DNA from: Syngnathus acus
Lineage: Eukaryota; Chordata; Actinopteri; Syngnathiformes; Syngnathidae
Direction: 5' to 3'
DNA length: 64,000 nucleotides
NCBI RefSeq assembly: GCF_901709675.1
Contig: NC_051095.1
Coordinates: forward strand, 26,209,956-26,273,955
Shown: positions 12,051 through 22,746 of the stretch, piece after piece
Position numbering within the stretch: the stretch's first letter is position 1
Layout: every line of letters starts with the position of its first letter
Translations under genes and position numbers: made by a program
The notes under the pieces: generated by a model
Seen by the model: only the letters and a program-made list of their open reading frames with translations
The model's database searches: none
Told to the model about the DNA's origin: nothing

Positions 12051-12056
12051 GTGTAT

Positions 12057-12057
12057 G

Positions 12058-12101
<44 letters not shown>

Positions 12102-12126
12102 CGTATATATATACTATATATATACA

Positions 12127-12164
<38 letters not shown>
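12057..12164. repeat. (TA)n microsatellite
   Basis: About 108 bp of nearly pure TA dinucleotides with rare cg, gt and ct interruptions. Apparent open frames here are artefacts of the repeat. Confidence 0.93.
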
Positions 12165-12168
<4 letters not shown>

Positions 12169-12495
12169 ATCCCTCGCTACATCGAGGTTTCACTACATCG
12201 CAGATTTCTTTTCAAATAAAACTTCTAAATTAAGGAATTATGGCATGAAAGTTGCCCTCACGCCAGCAGAAGGCATGGAGTGCCCACACAATTGCAGTGT
12301 GTACACATATACCTTTTTATAGAAAAATGGTTTTAATAATTAAGAGTTCTAAAAACATATTTACAGTGTTGTACCTTGTTATAGAAGAATTGTTATAATA
12401 ATAAAAGAGTTCTAAAAACATATTTACACTATGTACACTTGTTCTAAAAATGTGTATGATAAAAGCTGTTCTAAAAGCATATTTACAGTATGTGT
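12164..12495 (+). mobile_element. Tigger-like MITE remnant
   Basis: It begins tagtaatccctcgctacatc, a Tigger-type terminus, right after the TA repeat. It continues into about 70-bp tandem units containing agttctaaaaacatatttac. The same units occur inverted at 26517-26745. No right terminus is seen. Confidence 0.6.
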
Positions 12496-12654
12496 TAAGA
12501 ATTCTCCATGTTATTTATGTTATTCAGCCGTGCTTTGATTTGAGGTAGGATGCTTTATTTTGAAGGCCGTTTTTAGGCGATACCACTTCCTGTTTCACGT
12601 TCGTGTACATATGTCAATTACGATTCTTTGTGTATCAATAAATGTACATTAAAC

Positions 12655-14639
12655 CATTTAAGTGCATATCAAAGTCAAAGTCTGCTTTATTGTCAATTTC
12701 TTCACATGCCAAGACACACAAAGAAATCGAAATTACGTCCCACGGTGACAAGACATAGTACACAATATACATACAAGTAAACAACACACAAAAAATAAAA
12801 ACAAGAAGGCACAAACAATGAATAAATAAGAGTGATGAATAAATAATAAATAAATAACATAATAAATAAGCGGAACAAAAATGGAGCAAGTGTGCATACA
12901 GCAGACAGTCAGAATATAGCGCAAAAGTACAGGACGCTACGCAGAAGGGGGGAGAGAGTTCAGGATCCTAACAGCCTGGAGTATGAAGCTGTTGGTGAGT
13001 CTAGTGGTGCGGGAGCGCAGGCTCCTGTACCTCTTCCCAGAGGGCAGAAGATCAAACAAAGAGTGAGCGGGGTGACTCATATCACTCACAATCGTGGTCG
13101 CCTTGCAGGTGAGATGGGAGGTGTAAATGTCCTTCAGGGAGGGGAGTGAAGCACCAATAATCTTACCAGCCGTGTTCACTATGCGCTGCAGGGCCTTCAT
13201 GTTGTATTCAGTGCAGCTACCACCCCAAACAGCGATACAACTGGAGAGGACGCTCTCAATGGTGCCACGGTAGAATGTAGTCAAGACGACCGGAGGAGCA
13301 CTTGCTCGCCTGAGTTTCCGCAGGAAGTACAGGCGGCGCTGCGCTTTCTTCGCCAGTGATGCGGTGTTGGTGGACCAGGAGAGATCCTCACTGATGTGCA
13401 CCCCCAGGAACCTGGTGCTGCTCACTCTCTCTACCACAGCACCGTCGATGGTCAGCGGCAGGTGTTGGGTGTGACCTTTCCGGAAGTCAACAACAATCTC
13501 CTTGGTCTTGTTGACGTTCAGCAGGAGGTTGTTGTCCCTGCACCACGTGGTCAGAAGGTCAACCTCCAACCTGTATTGAGTCTCGTCGCCCTTGGTGATG
13601 AGACCCACCAGAGTCGTGTCGTCAGCAAATTTCACAATGCGGTTGTTGCTGTAGGTTGCAGTGCAGTCATGCGTCAGCAGGGTGAAGAGCAGCGGACTGA
13701 GCACGCAGCCTTGGGGGGCCCCCGTGCTCAGCGTGATGCTGGCGGAGATTTTGTCGCCAACACGTACCACCTGAGGCCTCTGACAGAGGAAGTCCAGTAG
13801 CCAGTTGCAGAGGTAGGTACTGAGGCCCAGCTTGTCGAGCTTGCAGATGAGTCGTTGTGGCACAATGGTGTTGAAGGCAGAACTGAAGTCCACAAACAGC
13901 AATCTCACATACGAGTCCCTTCTCTCCAGGTGGGTGAGGGCCGAGTGGAGGGCAGAGCAGATGGCATCCTCAGAGGACCGTTTGGCTCGGTACGCAAACT
14001 GGAAGGGTTCTATGGTGAGGGGGAAAATGGATCTGATGTGCTCCTTGACAAGCCGCTCAAAGCACTTCATGATGATGGGCGTCAGTGCCACGGGGCGGTA
14101 GTCATTGAAGCAGGACGGAGCAGGTTTCTTCGGCACAGGTACGATGGTGGCAGCCTTGAAACACGAAGGGAGGATGGCCTGCTGCAGGGAAATGTTAAAG
14201 ATGTCCGTGAAGACACCCGTCAGCTCCCCAGCGCAGTGCTTCAGCGCTCGACCTGGGATGTTTCCAGGGCCCGCCGCCTTATGGGTGTTGATAGCGGCAC
14301 GCGCCCTCCTCACGCTATCGGCAGAGAGGCACAGGGGCTGCTCGTGTGGAGGGGGAGGGGTCTTCAGCGGGCAAGTGCTGTTCTGAGCGTCGAAGCGAGC
14401 AAAGAAGCGGTTAAGATCGTTGAGCAGACGGACGTCGCCCTCACAGCTCTGCGGCGCGGGCTTGTAGTCCGTGATGGTCTGAATGCCCTGCCAAAGGCTC
14501 CGTGCGTCCCTGCTGTCCTTGAAGTGGGCGGTTATCTTGCAAGAGAACGCCCTGTTCGCTTCCTTGATGCCCCGGGACAGGTCGGCCCTCGCTGTCCTCA
14601 AGCCAGCCTCATCCCCCGCTCTGAAGGCTTTGTCCCTGC
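12655..14639 (-). mobile_element. L2-type LINE, 5'-truncated (family B)
   Basis: The minus-strand LINE ends at its 3' terminus with the L2-like tgacaataaagcagacttt (about 12673-12693). It encodes the reverse-transcriptase half of ORF2. The endonuclease half is absent because the element is truncated where it meets the retroviral LTR (about 14635-14640). A second family-B copy lies at 43683-45078. Confidence 0.88.
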
Positions 14640-14715
14640 AGGTGGAGAGTCCATTCGTCGCTGTGCGTACAGCGATAATCGAATGAGGTCTGACTCTGGC
14701 CTCTTGCAAGAGCAT
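12937..14715 (-). CDS. LINE reverse transcriptase, chimeric N-terminus
   Basis: An open frame of 592 codons. Residues from about 26 onward are the pre-RT and RT part of an L2-clade ORF2 protein, which copies its RNA at the nicked target. Visible are [20 protein letters not shown], the first catalytic Asp in [26 protein letters not shown], the active-site block [13 protein letters not shown], and a C-terminal LLPSGKRYRSLR region. The first 25 or so residues, including the ATG at 14715, come from the adjacent retroviral LTR, not from the LINE. The frame is uninterrupted, but the endonuclease domain is missing, so it cannot be an autonomous element. An expressed protein is not expected, though an LTR-driven transcript is conceivable. 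Confidence 0.85.
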   Translation of the reverse strand: MLLQEARVRPHSIIAVRTATNGLSTCRDKAFRAGDEAGLRTARADLSRGIKEANRAFSCKITAHFKDSRDARSLWQGIQTITDYKPAPQSCEGDVRLLNDLNRFFARFDAQNSTCPLKTPPPPHEQPLCLSADSVRRARAAINTHKAAGPGNIPGRALKHCAGELTGVFTDIFNISLQQAILPSCFKAATIVPVPKKPAPSCFNDYRPVALTPIIMKCFERLVKEHIRSIFPLTIEPFQFAYRAKRSSEDAICSALHSALTHLERRDSYVRLLFVDFSSAFNTIVPQRLICKLDKLGLSTYLCNWLLDFLCQRPQVVRVGDKISASITLSTGAPQGCVLSPLLFTLLTHDCTATYSNNRIVKFADDTTLVGLITKGDETQYRLEVDLLTTWCRDNNLLLNVNKTKEIVVDFRKGHTQHLPLTIDGAVVERVSSTRFLGVHISEDLSWSTNTASLAKKAQRRLYFLRKLRRASAPPVVLTTFYRGTIESVLSSCIAVWGGSCTEYNMKALQRIVNTAGKIIGASLPSLKDIYTSHLTCKATTIVSDMSHPAHSLFDLLPSGKRYRSLRSRTTRLTNSFILQAVRILNSLPPSA

Positions 14716-15205
14716 TTTTATTAAGAGAAACAGGGTGGGGGTTAGAGTGGACTGGATAGAGAGAAAGCCCTTGACCTCTAGTCAAAACATAGCAGGGGGT
14801 GTTTTACGACATTGTGTAGGATTAAAGATTAAAGTCCCAATGATCGTCACACACACACCTGGGTGTGGTGAAATTTGTCCTCTGCATTTAACCCATCCCC
14901 GTGTGATTTTAATCCATCCCCTGGGGGAGAGGGGAGCAGTGAGCAGCAGCGGTGCCGCGCTCGGGAATCAGTTGGTGATCTAACCCCCCAATTCCAACCC
15001 TTAATGCTGAGTGCCAAGCAGGGAGGCAATGGGTCCCATTTTTATAGTCTTTGGTATGACCCGGCCGGGGTTTGAACCCACAACCTTCCAGTCTCAGGGC
15101 GGACACTCCACCACTAGGCCACTAAACTGGGACAAGCTAGGTTATTTATTACAGGTTACATTCCAACATAATCCTACGATCAAGATAATCTGGAAAACCC
15201 TGACA
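14636..15205 (-). repeat. ERV 3' LTR, truncated and carrying a SINE
   Basis: It matches 25729-25991 apart from the SINE at about 14822-15132. Read on the minus strand it starts TGTCAGGGTTTTCC (15205 downward) and holds an AATAAA signal near 14720. The last 70 or so bases of the LTR are missing because the sequence switches to L2 LINE at the cctgcagg junction (14635-14642). Confidence 0.87.
14822..15132 (-). mobile_element. tRNA-derived SINE in the ERV LTR
   Basis: The minus-strand copy has an A-box-like tggcctagtgg, a perfect B box GGTTCAAACCC (15068-15078 complement) and a tail ending cattgggactttaatc. The LTR sequence is continuous on both sides, as shown by the uninterrupted right LTR (tgtaggatgggacaagc). 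A plus-strand copy of the same family is at 51141-51447. Confidence 0.87.
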
Positions 15206-15656
15206 TATCCCTCCTGTTTTATCATATGATTATGTCAACCCGATCAATCAAACATACGTAAGTAAGAAAATATAATGAAGAAATAAATTTAAAATAATTT
15301 AAAAAAATAATTAAAAAGATCAATAAAAAACAAAGATGACAGGGGACGGGTTGGGGATCATGAAGGGTGATACATGACAAAAACAACAAACAATGACAGC
15401 AATAATTTCCAGTGAAGATGAGGTTTTCCCTCAATACTCCAGTTCAAACTTAGTGTGTGAGTGAAAAACCTGCGGCAAGATGTTTTAATGCAGGAAAAGT
15501 CTCACACGGTCCCTCTGCCTTAGGCGACCAGAATGCTATCAATAAAAAAAAAAAAGAAAAACACAGAAACAGTACATCATTGTATCCATCACTTGCGAAG
15601 CATTTTCGATGGTCAAATCATCAAGTTTCTGTAAAACATGCTCAGCAGAACAGCAT
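15206..15656 (-). other. ERV 3' untranslated region
   Basis: It lies between the Env stop and the 3' LTR. The purine-rich aaaacaggaggga directly before the LTR (minus strand, about 15206-15220) is a candidate polypurine tract. I see no other feature. Confidence 0.6.
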
Positions 15657-17214
15657 CTACGCAATCCACGTTTCATTATAGTTATCACATCCGTCACGTC
15701 TAAGAAGTTGTATATGTTCTTGTGCTACGGTAGAAGACACAACCCTCGTCACAGCAGACTTCAAACATGGGATAACACAGGTCATAAACAAGCACAACAA
15801 CACCAGCACAACAAGCACAGGAGTCACAAATTTCAACAACAGTTGCCACCAGTTGCCAGAGAATAGCCATGAAAAGAAATCCCATTTATGTGGGACTTTG
15901 TCATTTGACATGGCCTGCTGCAAGTTCTTCAGTGAAGTCATGGCGTCGTTGACGTGCGTGTCATTTTCTCCCGGTATGTATGTGCAACAGGAAGTCCCAA
16001 TGATGTGGCACACACCACCTTGTGCTGCCGTCAACAAGTCCAGAACCATCCTGTTTTGCAAGACCATCAGTCTAATAGCCCGAATCTCTCTTTTTATCCA
16101 TCGTTGACTTGTCGTGAGAGATTCACAAAGGATTGAAAACGATAGTTCAGTGTCTCGATGAAGAGTGATTGTTTTCCAACTCCGATCCAAGGAAAAAGCG
16201 CATGAACAACTTTGTCTTCGACGGACCATACTTTATGGAACATTCGCACCCCAGACAGGGTCATGAGGGTCAAAGGTTGCAACAGCCCTGCGTCGACGTC
16301 CAGAAGAGTTGTGTGCTTTCGTCAGCTGATGTTGTATTCTGTAGGTGTGGTCTGTCACCCACACTGGTGCACACACTCGTGTCCAGTTGGCTGGCAGCGT
16401 CGGACAAATTCTTGTGACCACAAAGCCATGATCCGTTCTGAATGAAGTAGGTCCCGTCCGACGGTGCAGCCATGTTGGTAGGAGAGCCCTTACGCCTTGA
16501 AATGGCTCTCCCATCCTGGCACACAGCGGTGATGTCCAAAGCTCCCATCCAGTTTCCTCCTGGAGAGCAGTCGTCGTTAATGCATTCGTGGGTCTTGTTG
16601 TTGGATGAAACACGTGTAGTCCATTCCAGGTAGCCTTTTTGTTTAGGCCACTTGTGGCATCTGTCGTCCTCCAACAGTCACATTGGGATTAATCCAAAAG
16701 AGTTCGATCACAGATTCATTTCTGCGAGTCCAGGGCGGTAGGGATAGCGTCACTGACTGTGACAGCACGGTGTTGATATCCAACTCCTCCCATCGATGCC
16801 ATACATTTCGCTTCAGTGACATTCATTGCTCTGGCCTCCAAGTGAACTTGTGTGGAGTAAGGGGGGAGTTTGGAACACACAGCATCCCTTCTGTGTGTGG
16901 GTTCCCACAGTGACCTTTACATACCGGTACCAAGTGTTGGTTTCGTATGGGTTTCTGGGGTCCCATGACCAGTCCTCAAAGTTCTCATCGTGTGACCATC
17001 GTTTTCCACGGTCAACATTGTCACTTGGTCTGTTCAGATGTGTCCATAGACCATAGCACGCTCCAACCACAACGCAGGAGAGGATCCACCATGGCTGGCC
17101 CAGTTTGTTCTTTTTGACGACCTTTATGTCGTTCGTCTCAGTCTCCTGGCTTGGAGCGGTTGTTGACCTGTGGGGAAGAAAGATCAGGCGGCAGTAAATT
17201 TGCATTTGACACAT
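15657..17214 (-). pseudogene. env: Retroviral env pseudogene (SU + TM)
   Basis: This encoded the surface and transmembrane glycoprotein of the ERV, which sits in the virion and host membrane. It is split over several frames. 17214-16813 holds a hydrophobic leader-like segment (WWILSCVVVGACYGLW) and the start of SU. 16674-16270 and 16613-16233 overlap in two frames, with N-glycosylation-type sites and a four-arginine furin-type cleavage motif at about 16287-16298 followed by the start of a fusion-peptide region. 16229-15657 carries the TM ectodomain with the immunosuppressive-like helix and CX6CC motif (CHIIGTSCC), then a long hydrophobic membrane anchor and short tail. CX6CC indicates a gamma-type Env. 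Frame changes separate all these parts, so no intact Env can be made. Confidence 0.85.
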
Positions 17215-17880
17215 CTTTCAGTTTGAGTGCTCTGTTCATGCTATCTGCCAAGGAATGTTCTTTGTCTGTCCTTTGCAACTCTTGTAGTCAATTGTAATGC
17301 CCTTTTGAACTAGGCAGATAGGAGTGTTTGCGGGAAGAGTTTGAGCACTTCCTAATGATTCCTCCTAACCAAAGACCATTTATGACAGGGGCTTTCCCAT
17401 TTATTGCCTCCTGTTTTAAAGGAGATTCTCTTATCCATGCCGTCTTCCTCCTCACACACCCGCACCCACACAGGGTGTGCACATAAACGCACACACACCG
17501 AGCGCGCACACAAAGCTCAGACGAACGACAACAGACTGACACAAACTTTACAGAGATTACGCACGAACACAGAACACACAGACAAAGGGATTCTATCCAT
17601 CTCTCATGTAGCTTCTTTTGATAGAATCTCCTATTGGTAACTGTATAGCGGACTGATTAGCATATAATCCCTTACTCAACTCCCTTGCTTCTACTTTTCC
17701 ATGTCGGTGCAGTCGTAAGTGACCCCTATTGCAGTCATTGTCTTGTTAACTGTCGCCTTGTGCGACTCCTATGCATGATTGTGTGAAAGTCAAAAATTGA
17801 ACGTATCCAACTTTCTGACCACCCAACCTCCACTGTGGTGTAACGAACTTACTATTTTATATATATATTTATATAGCTAT
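17215..17880. other. ERV interior without recognised gene; CA-rich tract
   Basis: A CA-rich stretch spans 17450-17540. No Pol motif is seen on the minus strand. The LINE begins just after this region. Confidence 0.5.
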
Positions 17881-19152
17881 ATGATGGCGCCGCGGATGGC
17901 AGCCACGGTGAGTCGCTCTCTGTTTCTTTGTCTTATTTTGTGTGTTTTCTGTGTCCTCTGCTGTCCATCCCGGATCACTTTTACCAGAGAAGCGCTGTTA
18001 AACATCGGACAGTCTTGTCCTGGTATTTTCTCTCCCGTTCTCTTTGATCCAGACAGTTTGACGGAGATTTTAGCCGGAGCGGCGGTGCTATACAAGCTAG
18101 CACGTAGAAGACGACGCGGCAAACGCGCTGGAGCCCTCGTAAAGCTGAGGCAGAGAGGGTTCCATTCTGCCCTACCATCAATTCATCTGGTGAATGTCCG
18201 CTCCCTGGCGAACAAGATGGACGAACTGCTGCTCCTCACTTCAAGGAACACGGACTTCAGCAGATCCGCCGTGCTGTGCTTCGTTGAAACGTGGCTTGAC
18301 GGACGCACCCCCCACCACGCCGTGGAGTTAGCTGGGTTTCGGCTAATGCATGCAGATCGCAGCGCGGAGCTCACCGGAAAATCAAAGGGAGGTGGTCTCT
18401 GTTTCTATATTAATGAACGTTGGTGTACTGATGTCACGGTGTTGAAAGAGTCTTGCAGCCCTCTCCTAGAAACACTTTTCATAAACTGCCGGCCGTTCTA
18501 TTCACCATGGGAGTTCTCCTCGATCGTCATGGCGGCTGTTTACATTCCACCACACGCACGTGCGAGTGAAGCCACGCAGATGCTGGCTGACCAGGTAACA
18601 GACATGGAGAAACTTCTACCAAATTCACTAATCATTGTTCTGGGTGATCTTAACAGAGCGAACCTCGCACACGAACTCCCCAGATACAGACAGCACGTAA
18701 CGTGTCCCACCAGAGGGGCACAGACTCTGGACCACTGTTACACCGTGATTAAGGATGCATACCACTCTGTGGCTCGTGCAGCTTTAGGCCTCTCGGACCA
18801 CTGTCTAGTTCATCTGATCCCGGGCTACAGGCAGAAACTAAGAACTTCTAAGCCTGTGGTGAGGACTGTGAGGAAGTGGACAGTGGAGTCAAGGCAGGAC
18901 CTCCAAGCCTGCTTTGACTGCACCGATTGGGGAGTTTTCGAAGCTGCAACTTCAGACCTGCATGAACTCACTGACACTGTCACATCATACATCAGTTTTG
19001 TGAGGATCTGTGTGTGCAGACTAAGACCTTCTGCACGTACAACAACGACAAACCTTGGTTTACACCGAACCTCAGGAGGCTGCGCAAAGTCAAGGAGGAG
19101 GCCTACAGGAGCGGCGACCGCGACCTTTTCAAGCAGACCAGAAACACACTGA
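17881..19152 (+). pseudogene. LINE ORF2 N-terminal half: APE-type endonuclease
   Basis: The apurinic endonuclease-like domain nicks the target for LINE insertion. Visible in order are VNVRSLANKMDELL, the catalytic ETWL, GGLCFYI, VMAAVYIPPHA, GDLN, and the C-terminal [15 protein letters not shown] block. The ATG at 17881 is followed by a short hydrophobic stretch. The frame leaves the LINE protein at about 18998, where one base appears to be missing, and runs on out of frame to 19152. The reverse transcriptase continues in the next frame from there. Apart from this single shift, the endonuclease is open and its motifs look intact. Confidence 0.85.
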
Positions 19153-20858
19153 ACCGAGAGGTCAGGAAAGCCAGGAGGTGTTACGGGGAGAGCCTGAAGA
19201 GACACCTCTCTGCCAATCCTGATCCCTCAACAGTGTGGAAAGGTCTGCAGAGCATCACGGGCTTCAAGAAACGAACCCCCCGTCCTGTGGAGAGCCCAAG
19301 GCTTGCTAACCAGCTAAACAGGTTCTACTGCAGGTTTGATCGGTCCTCCCACACAACGGGACTTCCTGCAGCACAATCTACATACTCACCTCTCCCCACA
19401 ACTGCTCTGTCCACACCTCTATCAACGTTGTCACCCACTCTCTCTCTTGCAGAGGCCGCACCCGCACTCCAGGTCCGCGAGGAGGAAGTGCGCCAGATGT
19501 TCCGGAGACAAAAGACCAGGAAGGCACCGGGCCCAGACGGCGTGTCACCTTCCTGCTTGAAAGTCTGCGCTGAGCAGCTGGCGCCCACCTTTGCACGGAT
19601 CTTCAACCGTTCTCTGGAGCTGTGTGAGGTGCCCTCGTGCTTCAAGAGCTCCACCATCGTTCCAGTGGCCAAGAAGCCCGCCATCACAGGTTTGAATGAC
19701 TATAGACCTGTCCCACTGACATCTATGGTCATGAAATCTTTCGAGAGGTTAGTGCTGAACCACCTGAAGGATGTCACGGGGCCCCTGCTTGACCCCCTCC
19801 AGTTTGCCTATCGGGCAAACAGGTCAGTGGATGATGCGGTCAACATGGGACTGCACTACATCCTGCACCACCTGGACACCCCAGGAACGTACGCCAGGAT
19901 CCTGTTCGTGGACTTCAGCCCGGCGTTCAACACCATTGCTCCTGACATCCTCCAACAGAAGCTCATCCAGCTTGCGGTGCCTGGCTCCAGCTGTCAGTGG
20001 ATCACCAGCTTCCTGACCAACAGGAGACAGCGTGTGAGGCTGGGGGGCATCACATCTGACACCCGGACCACCAATACTGGAGCCCCTCAGGGGTGCGTCC
20101 TCTCCCCACTGCTCTTCTCTCTCTACACCAACGATTTCTCCTCAGGTGACTCTCCTGTGAAGCTCCTGAAGTATGCTGACGACACCACTCTCATCGGACT
20201 GATCCAGGACGGTGATGAGACTGCGTATAGACAGAAGGTGGAGCGGCTGGTCCACTGGTGCAGCCAAAACCACCTGGAGCTGAACCCGCTCAAGACCGTG
20301 GAGATGACAGTGGACTTCAGGCGAGACCCTTCACCACCTTTACCCCTCACTATCCGCAGTAATACTATTCTCTCCATAGACACCTTCAAGTTCCTGGGAA
20401 CCACAATCTCTCGGGACCTGAAATGGACCGGCCACATAGACTCTGTCCGGAAGAAGGCCCAGCAGAGGCTGTACTTCCTGAGACAGCTCAAGAAGTTCAA
20501 CCTGCCGCGAGAGCTTCTGAAGACCTTGTACACTGCCATCATCCAGTCTGTCCTCTGCACCTCCATCACTGTCTGGTTTGGATCGGCCTCCAAACAAGAC
20601 AAGCACAGACTGCAACGGACAATCAGGACTGCAGAAAAGATAATTGGAATCAACCTCCCATCTATCCAAGACTTGTACCTCTTCAGGACCAGGAAACGTG
20701 CAAGGAACATCTCTACAGACCCTTCTCACCCAGGTTGCAGTCTGTTTGAACTACTCCCCTCCGGACGGCGTTATAGAGCTCGGTACGCCAAAACCAGCAG
20801 ACACAGAGACAGCTTCTTCCCCCAGGCTGTTGCTCTGATGAACTCACACCACTCTTAG
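19014..20858 (+). pseudogene. LINE ORF2 C-terminal half: reverse transcriptase
   Basis: 614 codons continue the protein of 17881-19152 in another frame. The linker has [22 protein letters not shown] motifs are [65 protein letters not shown] and the active site LLKYADDTTLIGLI. The C-terminus ends LLPSGRRYRARYAKTSRHRD. In place of the common FSSAFN this copy has FSPAFN next to the first catalytic Asp, as compared with the copy at 58342-59296. There is no internal stop. The element fails only at the upstream frameshift. Confidence 0.87.
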
Positions 20859-20907
20859 AGTCTCAGAGTCATTACTGTGCAATAACATCCTGCTCTCCAC
20901 TTTTTTG

Positions 20908-21796
20908 AATTTGTCTACACTGTTTGTACTATGTGTCCTCTCTGCATCCATTGCGGCCTGGTCATCCTGGATAAGGGACCTTCCCATCTGTGGTCGCTTC
21001 TCGGCTCTCAAGTTGGTGTTCTTTTGTTGTTGCTTCAGAGCCAACCCATCCATCACTCTCGAATGAGTCCATTGTTCAAATGAGTCAATTTTCATCATTG
21101 TGAGTTCTCAGCTTCTCACTGTCTTTTCTCGTCCCCGAGGATGTCGTCTTTCCTCCGGAGTGTACTTGCCCCCTCCAAGCACAACAACAGTCTTTCCTTG
21201 TCCTTGCCAAAGGTCAAAGGTGCCTCAAAGCCAGGCCGGTTTTGTAGTCGTCCACGGCTGCAGGCGGAGTCTCGGGATCGAGTTTCAGGGATCCTGGCAC
21301 TGAGGGTGACAGACTGGGACATCAAACTTGTAACCAAATGTAGCTGGTGCCATCAATTCGCTAGTAACGTTTGTTTACCAAACTTCAAATTCTCCTAGTA
21401 ACAATGATCTTGTTATTATATTGTAAGTCCTGCAACTCATCCTATTTTCGAGCTACGTTTCGTCTATAGTTCTAATTTAATGGAACAGTACGTTGTCTTC
21501 AGTATCATTATTCAAAATTAACTCATCAAGGTCTGCGTTCCACATCTAGCCCTGATCTATGTCTTGACCTCTCAAACGTTATTACCTGTGTCATGCTTGC
21601 TCAAAAATGTGACTTAGAATATGGTGCTGTTAATTTCCAATCTCCCCGATCAAATTGGATCCCGCTTCTCAGCTCTTCTTTCTCATGCTCCTGTTAGCCT
21701 GCAATTGTCTAAATCAAAAATGTTGTTTTCTTTTAACTGTCTTTCTTTTGAACCTCTAATTCTCTCGTGTTGCTAACCTATCTACACCAGGAAACC
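20908..21796. other. ERV interior with a LINE-tail-like fragment; no gene
   Basis: 20920-21010 (tctctgcatccattgcggcctggtc...) resembles the LINE 3' end at 32281-32572. The rest to 21796 has open frames on both strands without motifs I recognise. Confidence 0.5.
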
Positions 21797-21804
21797 ATTT
21801 AAAG

Positions 21805-22006
21805 CAGGGGTGTCAAACTCCTTTCCTTGGGGGCCGAATCCCTACATGTTTTCCAAGTTTCCCTTGTTAAACACACCTGATTCAAATGACCAGTTCGTCC
21901 TCACTTTCAGCAGGAGCCTGATTAATTGAATCAGGTGTGTTTAACGAGGGAAACTTGGAAAACATGTAGGGATTCGGCCCCCGAGGAAAGGATCTTGACA
22001 CCCCTG
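21805..22006. mobile_element. Palindromic hAT MITE (202 bp)
   Basis: The exact 8-bp duplication atttaaag lies at 21797-21804 and 22007-22014. The ends CAGGGGTGTCAAACTC and the inverted ttgacacccctg extend into arms of about 90 bp each (aaacatgtagggattcgg at both sides), so almost the whole element folds into one hairpin. Confidence 0.94.
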
Positions 22007-22045
22007 ATTTAAAGGGTCTTAAAGAAAGGACCAACAGATTACTCC

Positions 22046-22113
22046 CAATATCTCCTCATTATTTATGAGTTAGCCCCCCAATATCTCCTCATTATTTATG
22101 AGTTAGCCCCCCT
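22046..22113. repeat. 35-bp direct duplication
   Basis: ccaatatctcctcattattt plus atgagttagcccc occurs twice in tandem. Confidence 0.88.
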
Positions 22114-22368
22114 TTCCTCACTCGGGTGCGCGCACACGGGGCTGTTGGATGATCTATGACCCCCCAGTCAGCCTCCCCAACTCTACACGGTGCATATCTT
22201 GTCAGTTGTTAATGGAAACCAGAAGTGTCTCGTGCCAATGAGTCTACGTTCATGGACCAAGGCCCAAACAATCCCGCACGAACCTGACCCGAACATGACC
22301 CGGTCACACTTAGGCTTACTAGTGAGATATACATTGCATGATACCAGAATAAAAATTTACCACAGTAT

Positions 22369-22734
22369 TGTCATGCCTCGTCCACAGTTTTGTGATGTCA
22401 TCGTTTCTGTGTCTGTGTGCTCGCCCCTCCCTTCCTGTGTGCCCTTGATTAGTGTAACCACACGCACCTGCCTCTCATTACCTGTGTTGTATTTAAGTTC
22501 TGTTTGCGTGTCACTCTATGTCGGAGCATTGCACGAGATGTGTGGACAATGCATGTCTCACTGTCACGCGGTTTGTTTTGTTCCTGTCTTTTGTTTCACG
22601 CTTTGGTGGTCAGTCCTTTTGGTTTTGTTTAGTCACATCAGTTTGCCGGGTTTGTCTTTTGAGTTTTCTGCAATAAACCCTGGTCCAAGCTGCATTTGGT
22701 CGTCCTCGCTCCATTCCTCCACCCCGTCGTGACA
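22369..22734 (+). mobile_element. Sushi-type Ty3/gypsy LTR (366 bp)
   Basis: TGTCATGCCTCG...CCGTCGTGACA with TG...CA ends. TATA-like tatttaag is at 22490-22497 and the poly(A) signal caataaaccctgg near 22670. The next bases are gaatgctccgaccaac, and their aatgctccgac (22736-22746) is the exact complement of gtcggagcatt (22520-22530), 23-30 bases after the TATA box. That arrangement identifies a self-priming Tf1/sushi-type element. Only the LTR and a short stretch of the interior are visible. Confidence 0.8.
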
Positions 22735-22735
22735 G

Positions 22736-22746
22736 AATGCTCCGAC
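22736..22746 (+). promoter_or_regulatory. Self-primer binding site
   Basis: The 11 bases aatgctccgac start one base after the LTR end. They are exactly complementary to LTR positions 22520-22530, the predicted 5' end of the genomic RNA. The family is known (Tf1, sushi-ichi) to prime reverse transcription with its own RNA 5' end. The match was seen by eye. Confidence 0.75.

Larger units (their letters stand above)
17881..20907 (+). mobile_element. L2-like LINE, nearly full length (family A)
   Basis: A plus-strand element starting near ATGATGGCGCCGCGG (17881), with endonuclease and reverse transcriptase coding regions. It matches the family-A copy at 58190-59293 through the 3' junction ctctccac (about 20900). 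After that the two diverge, so the original 3' tail is lost or replaced by a fragment related to 32281-32572. It was inserted inside the ERV. Confidence 0.85.

Noticed and set aside
11972-12233. Tyr/Ile-rich proteins on both strands
   Set aside because: Translations of the (TA)n repeat.
14149-14715. Start codon at 14715 as the native LINE start
   Set aside because: The first 25 residues match the ERV LTR at 25729-25815, so the start is foreign to the LINE.
13855-14724. Plus-strand frame of 289 codons
   Set aside because: Antisense of the L2 reverse transcriptase, without motifs of its own.
15657-17214. Domesticated (syncytin-like) env gene
   Set aside because: Several frame changes separate the leader, SU, cleavage site and TM. 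No continuous product is possible from this copy.
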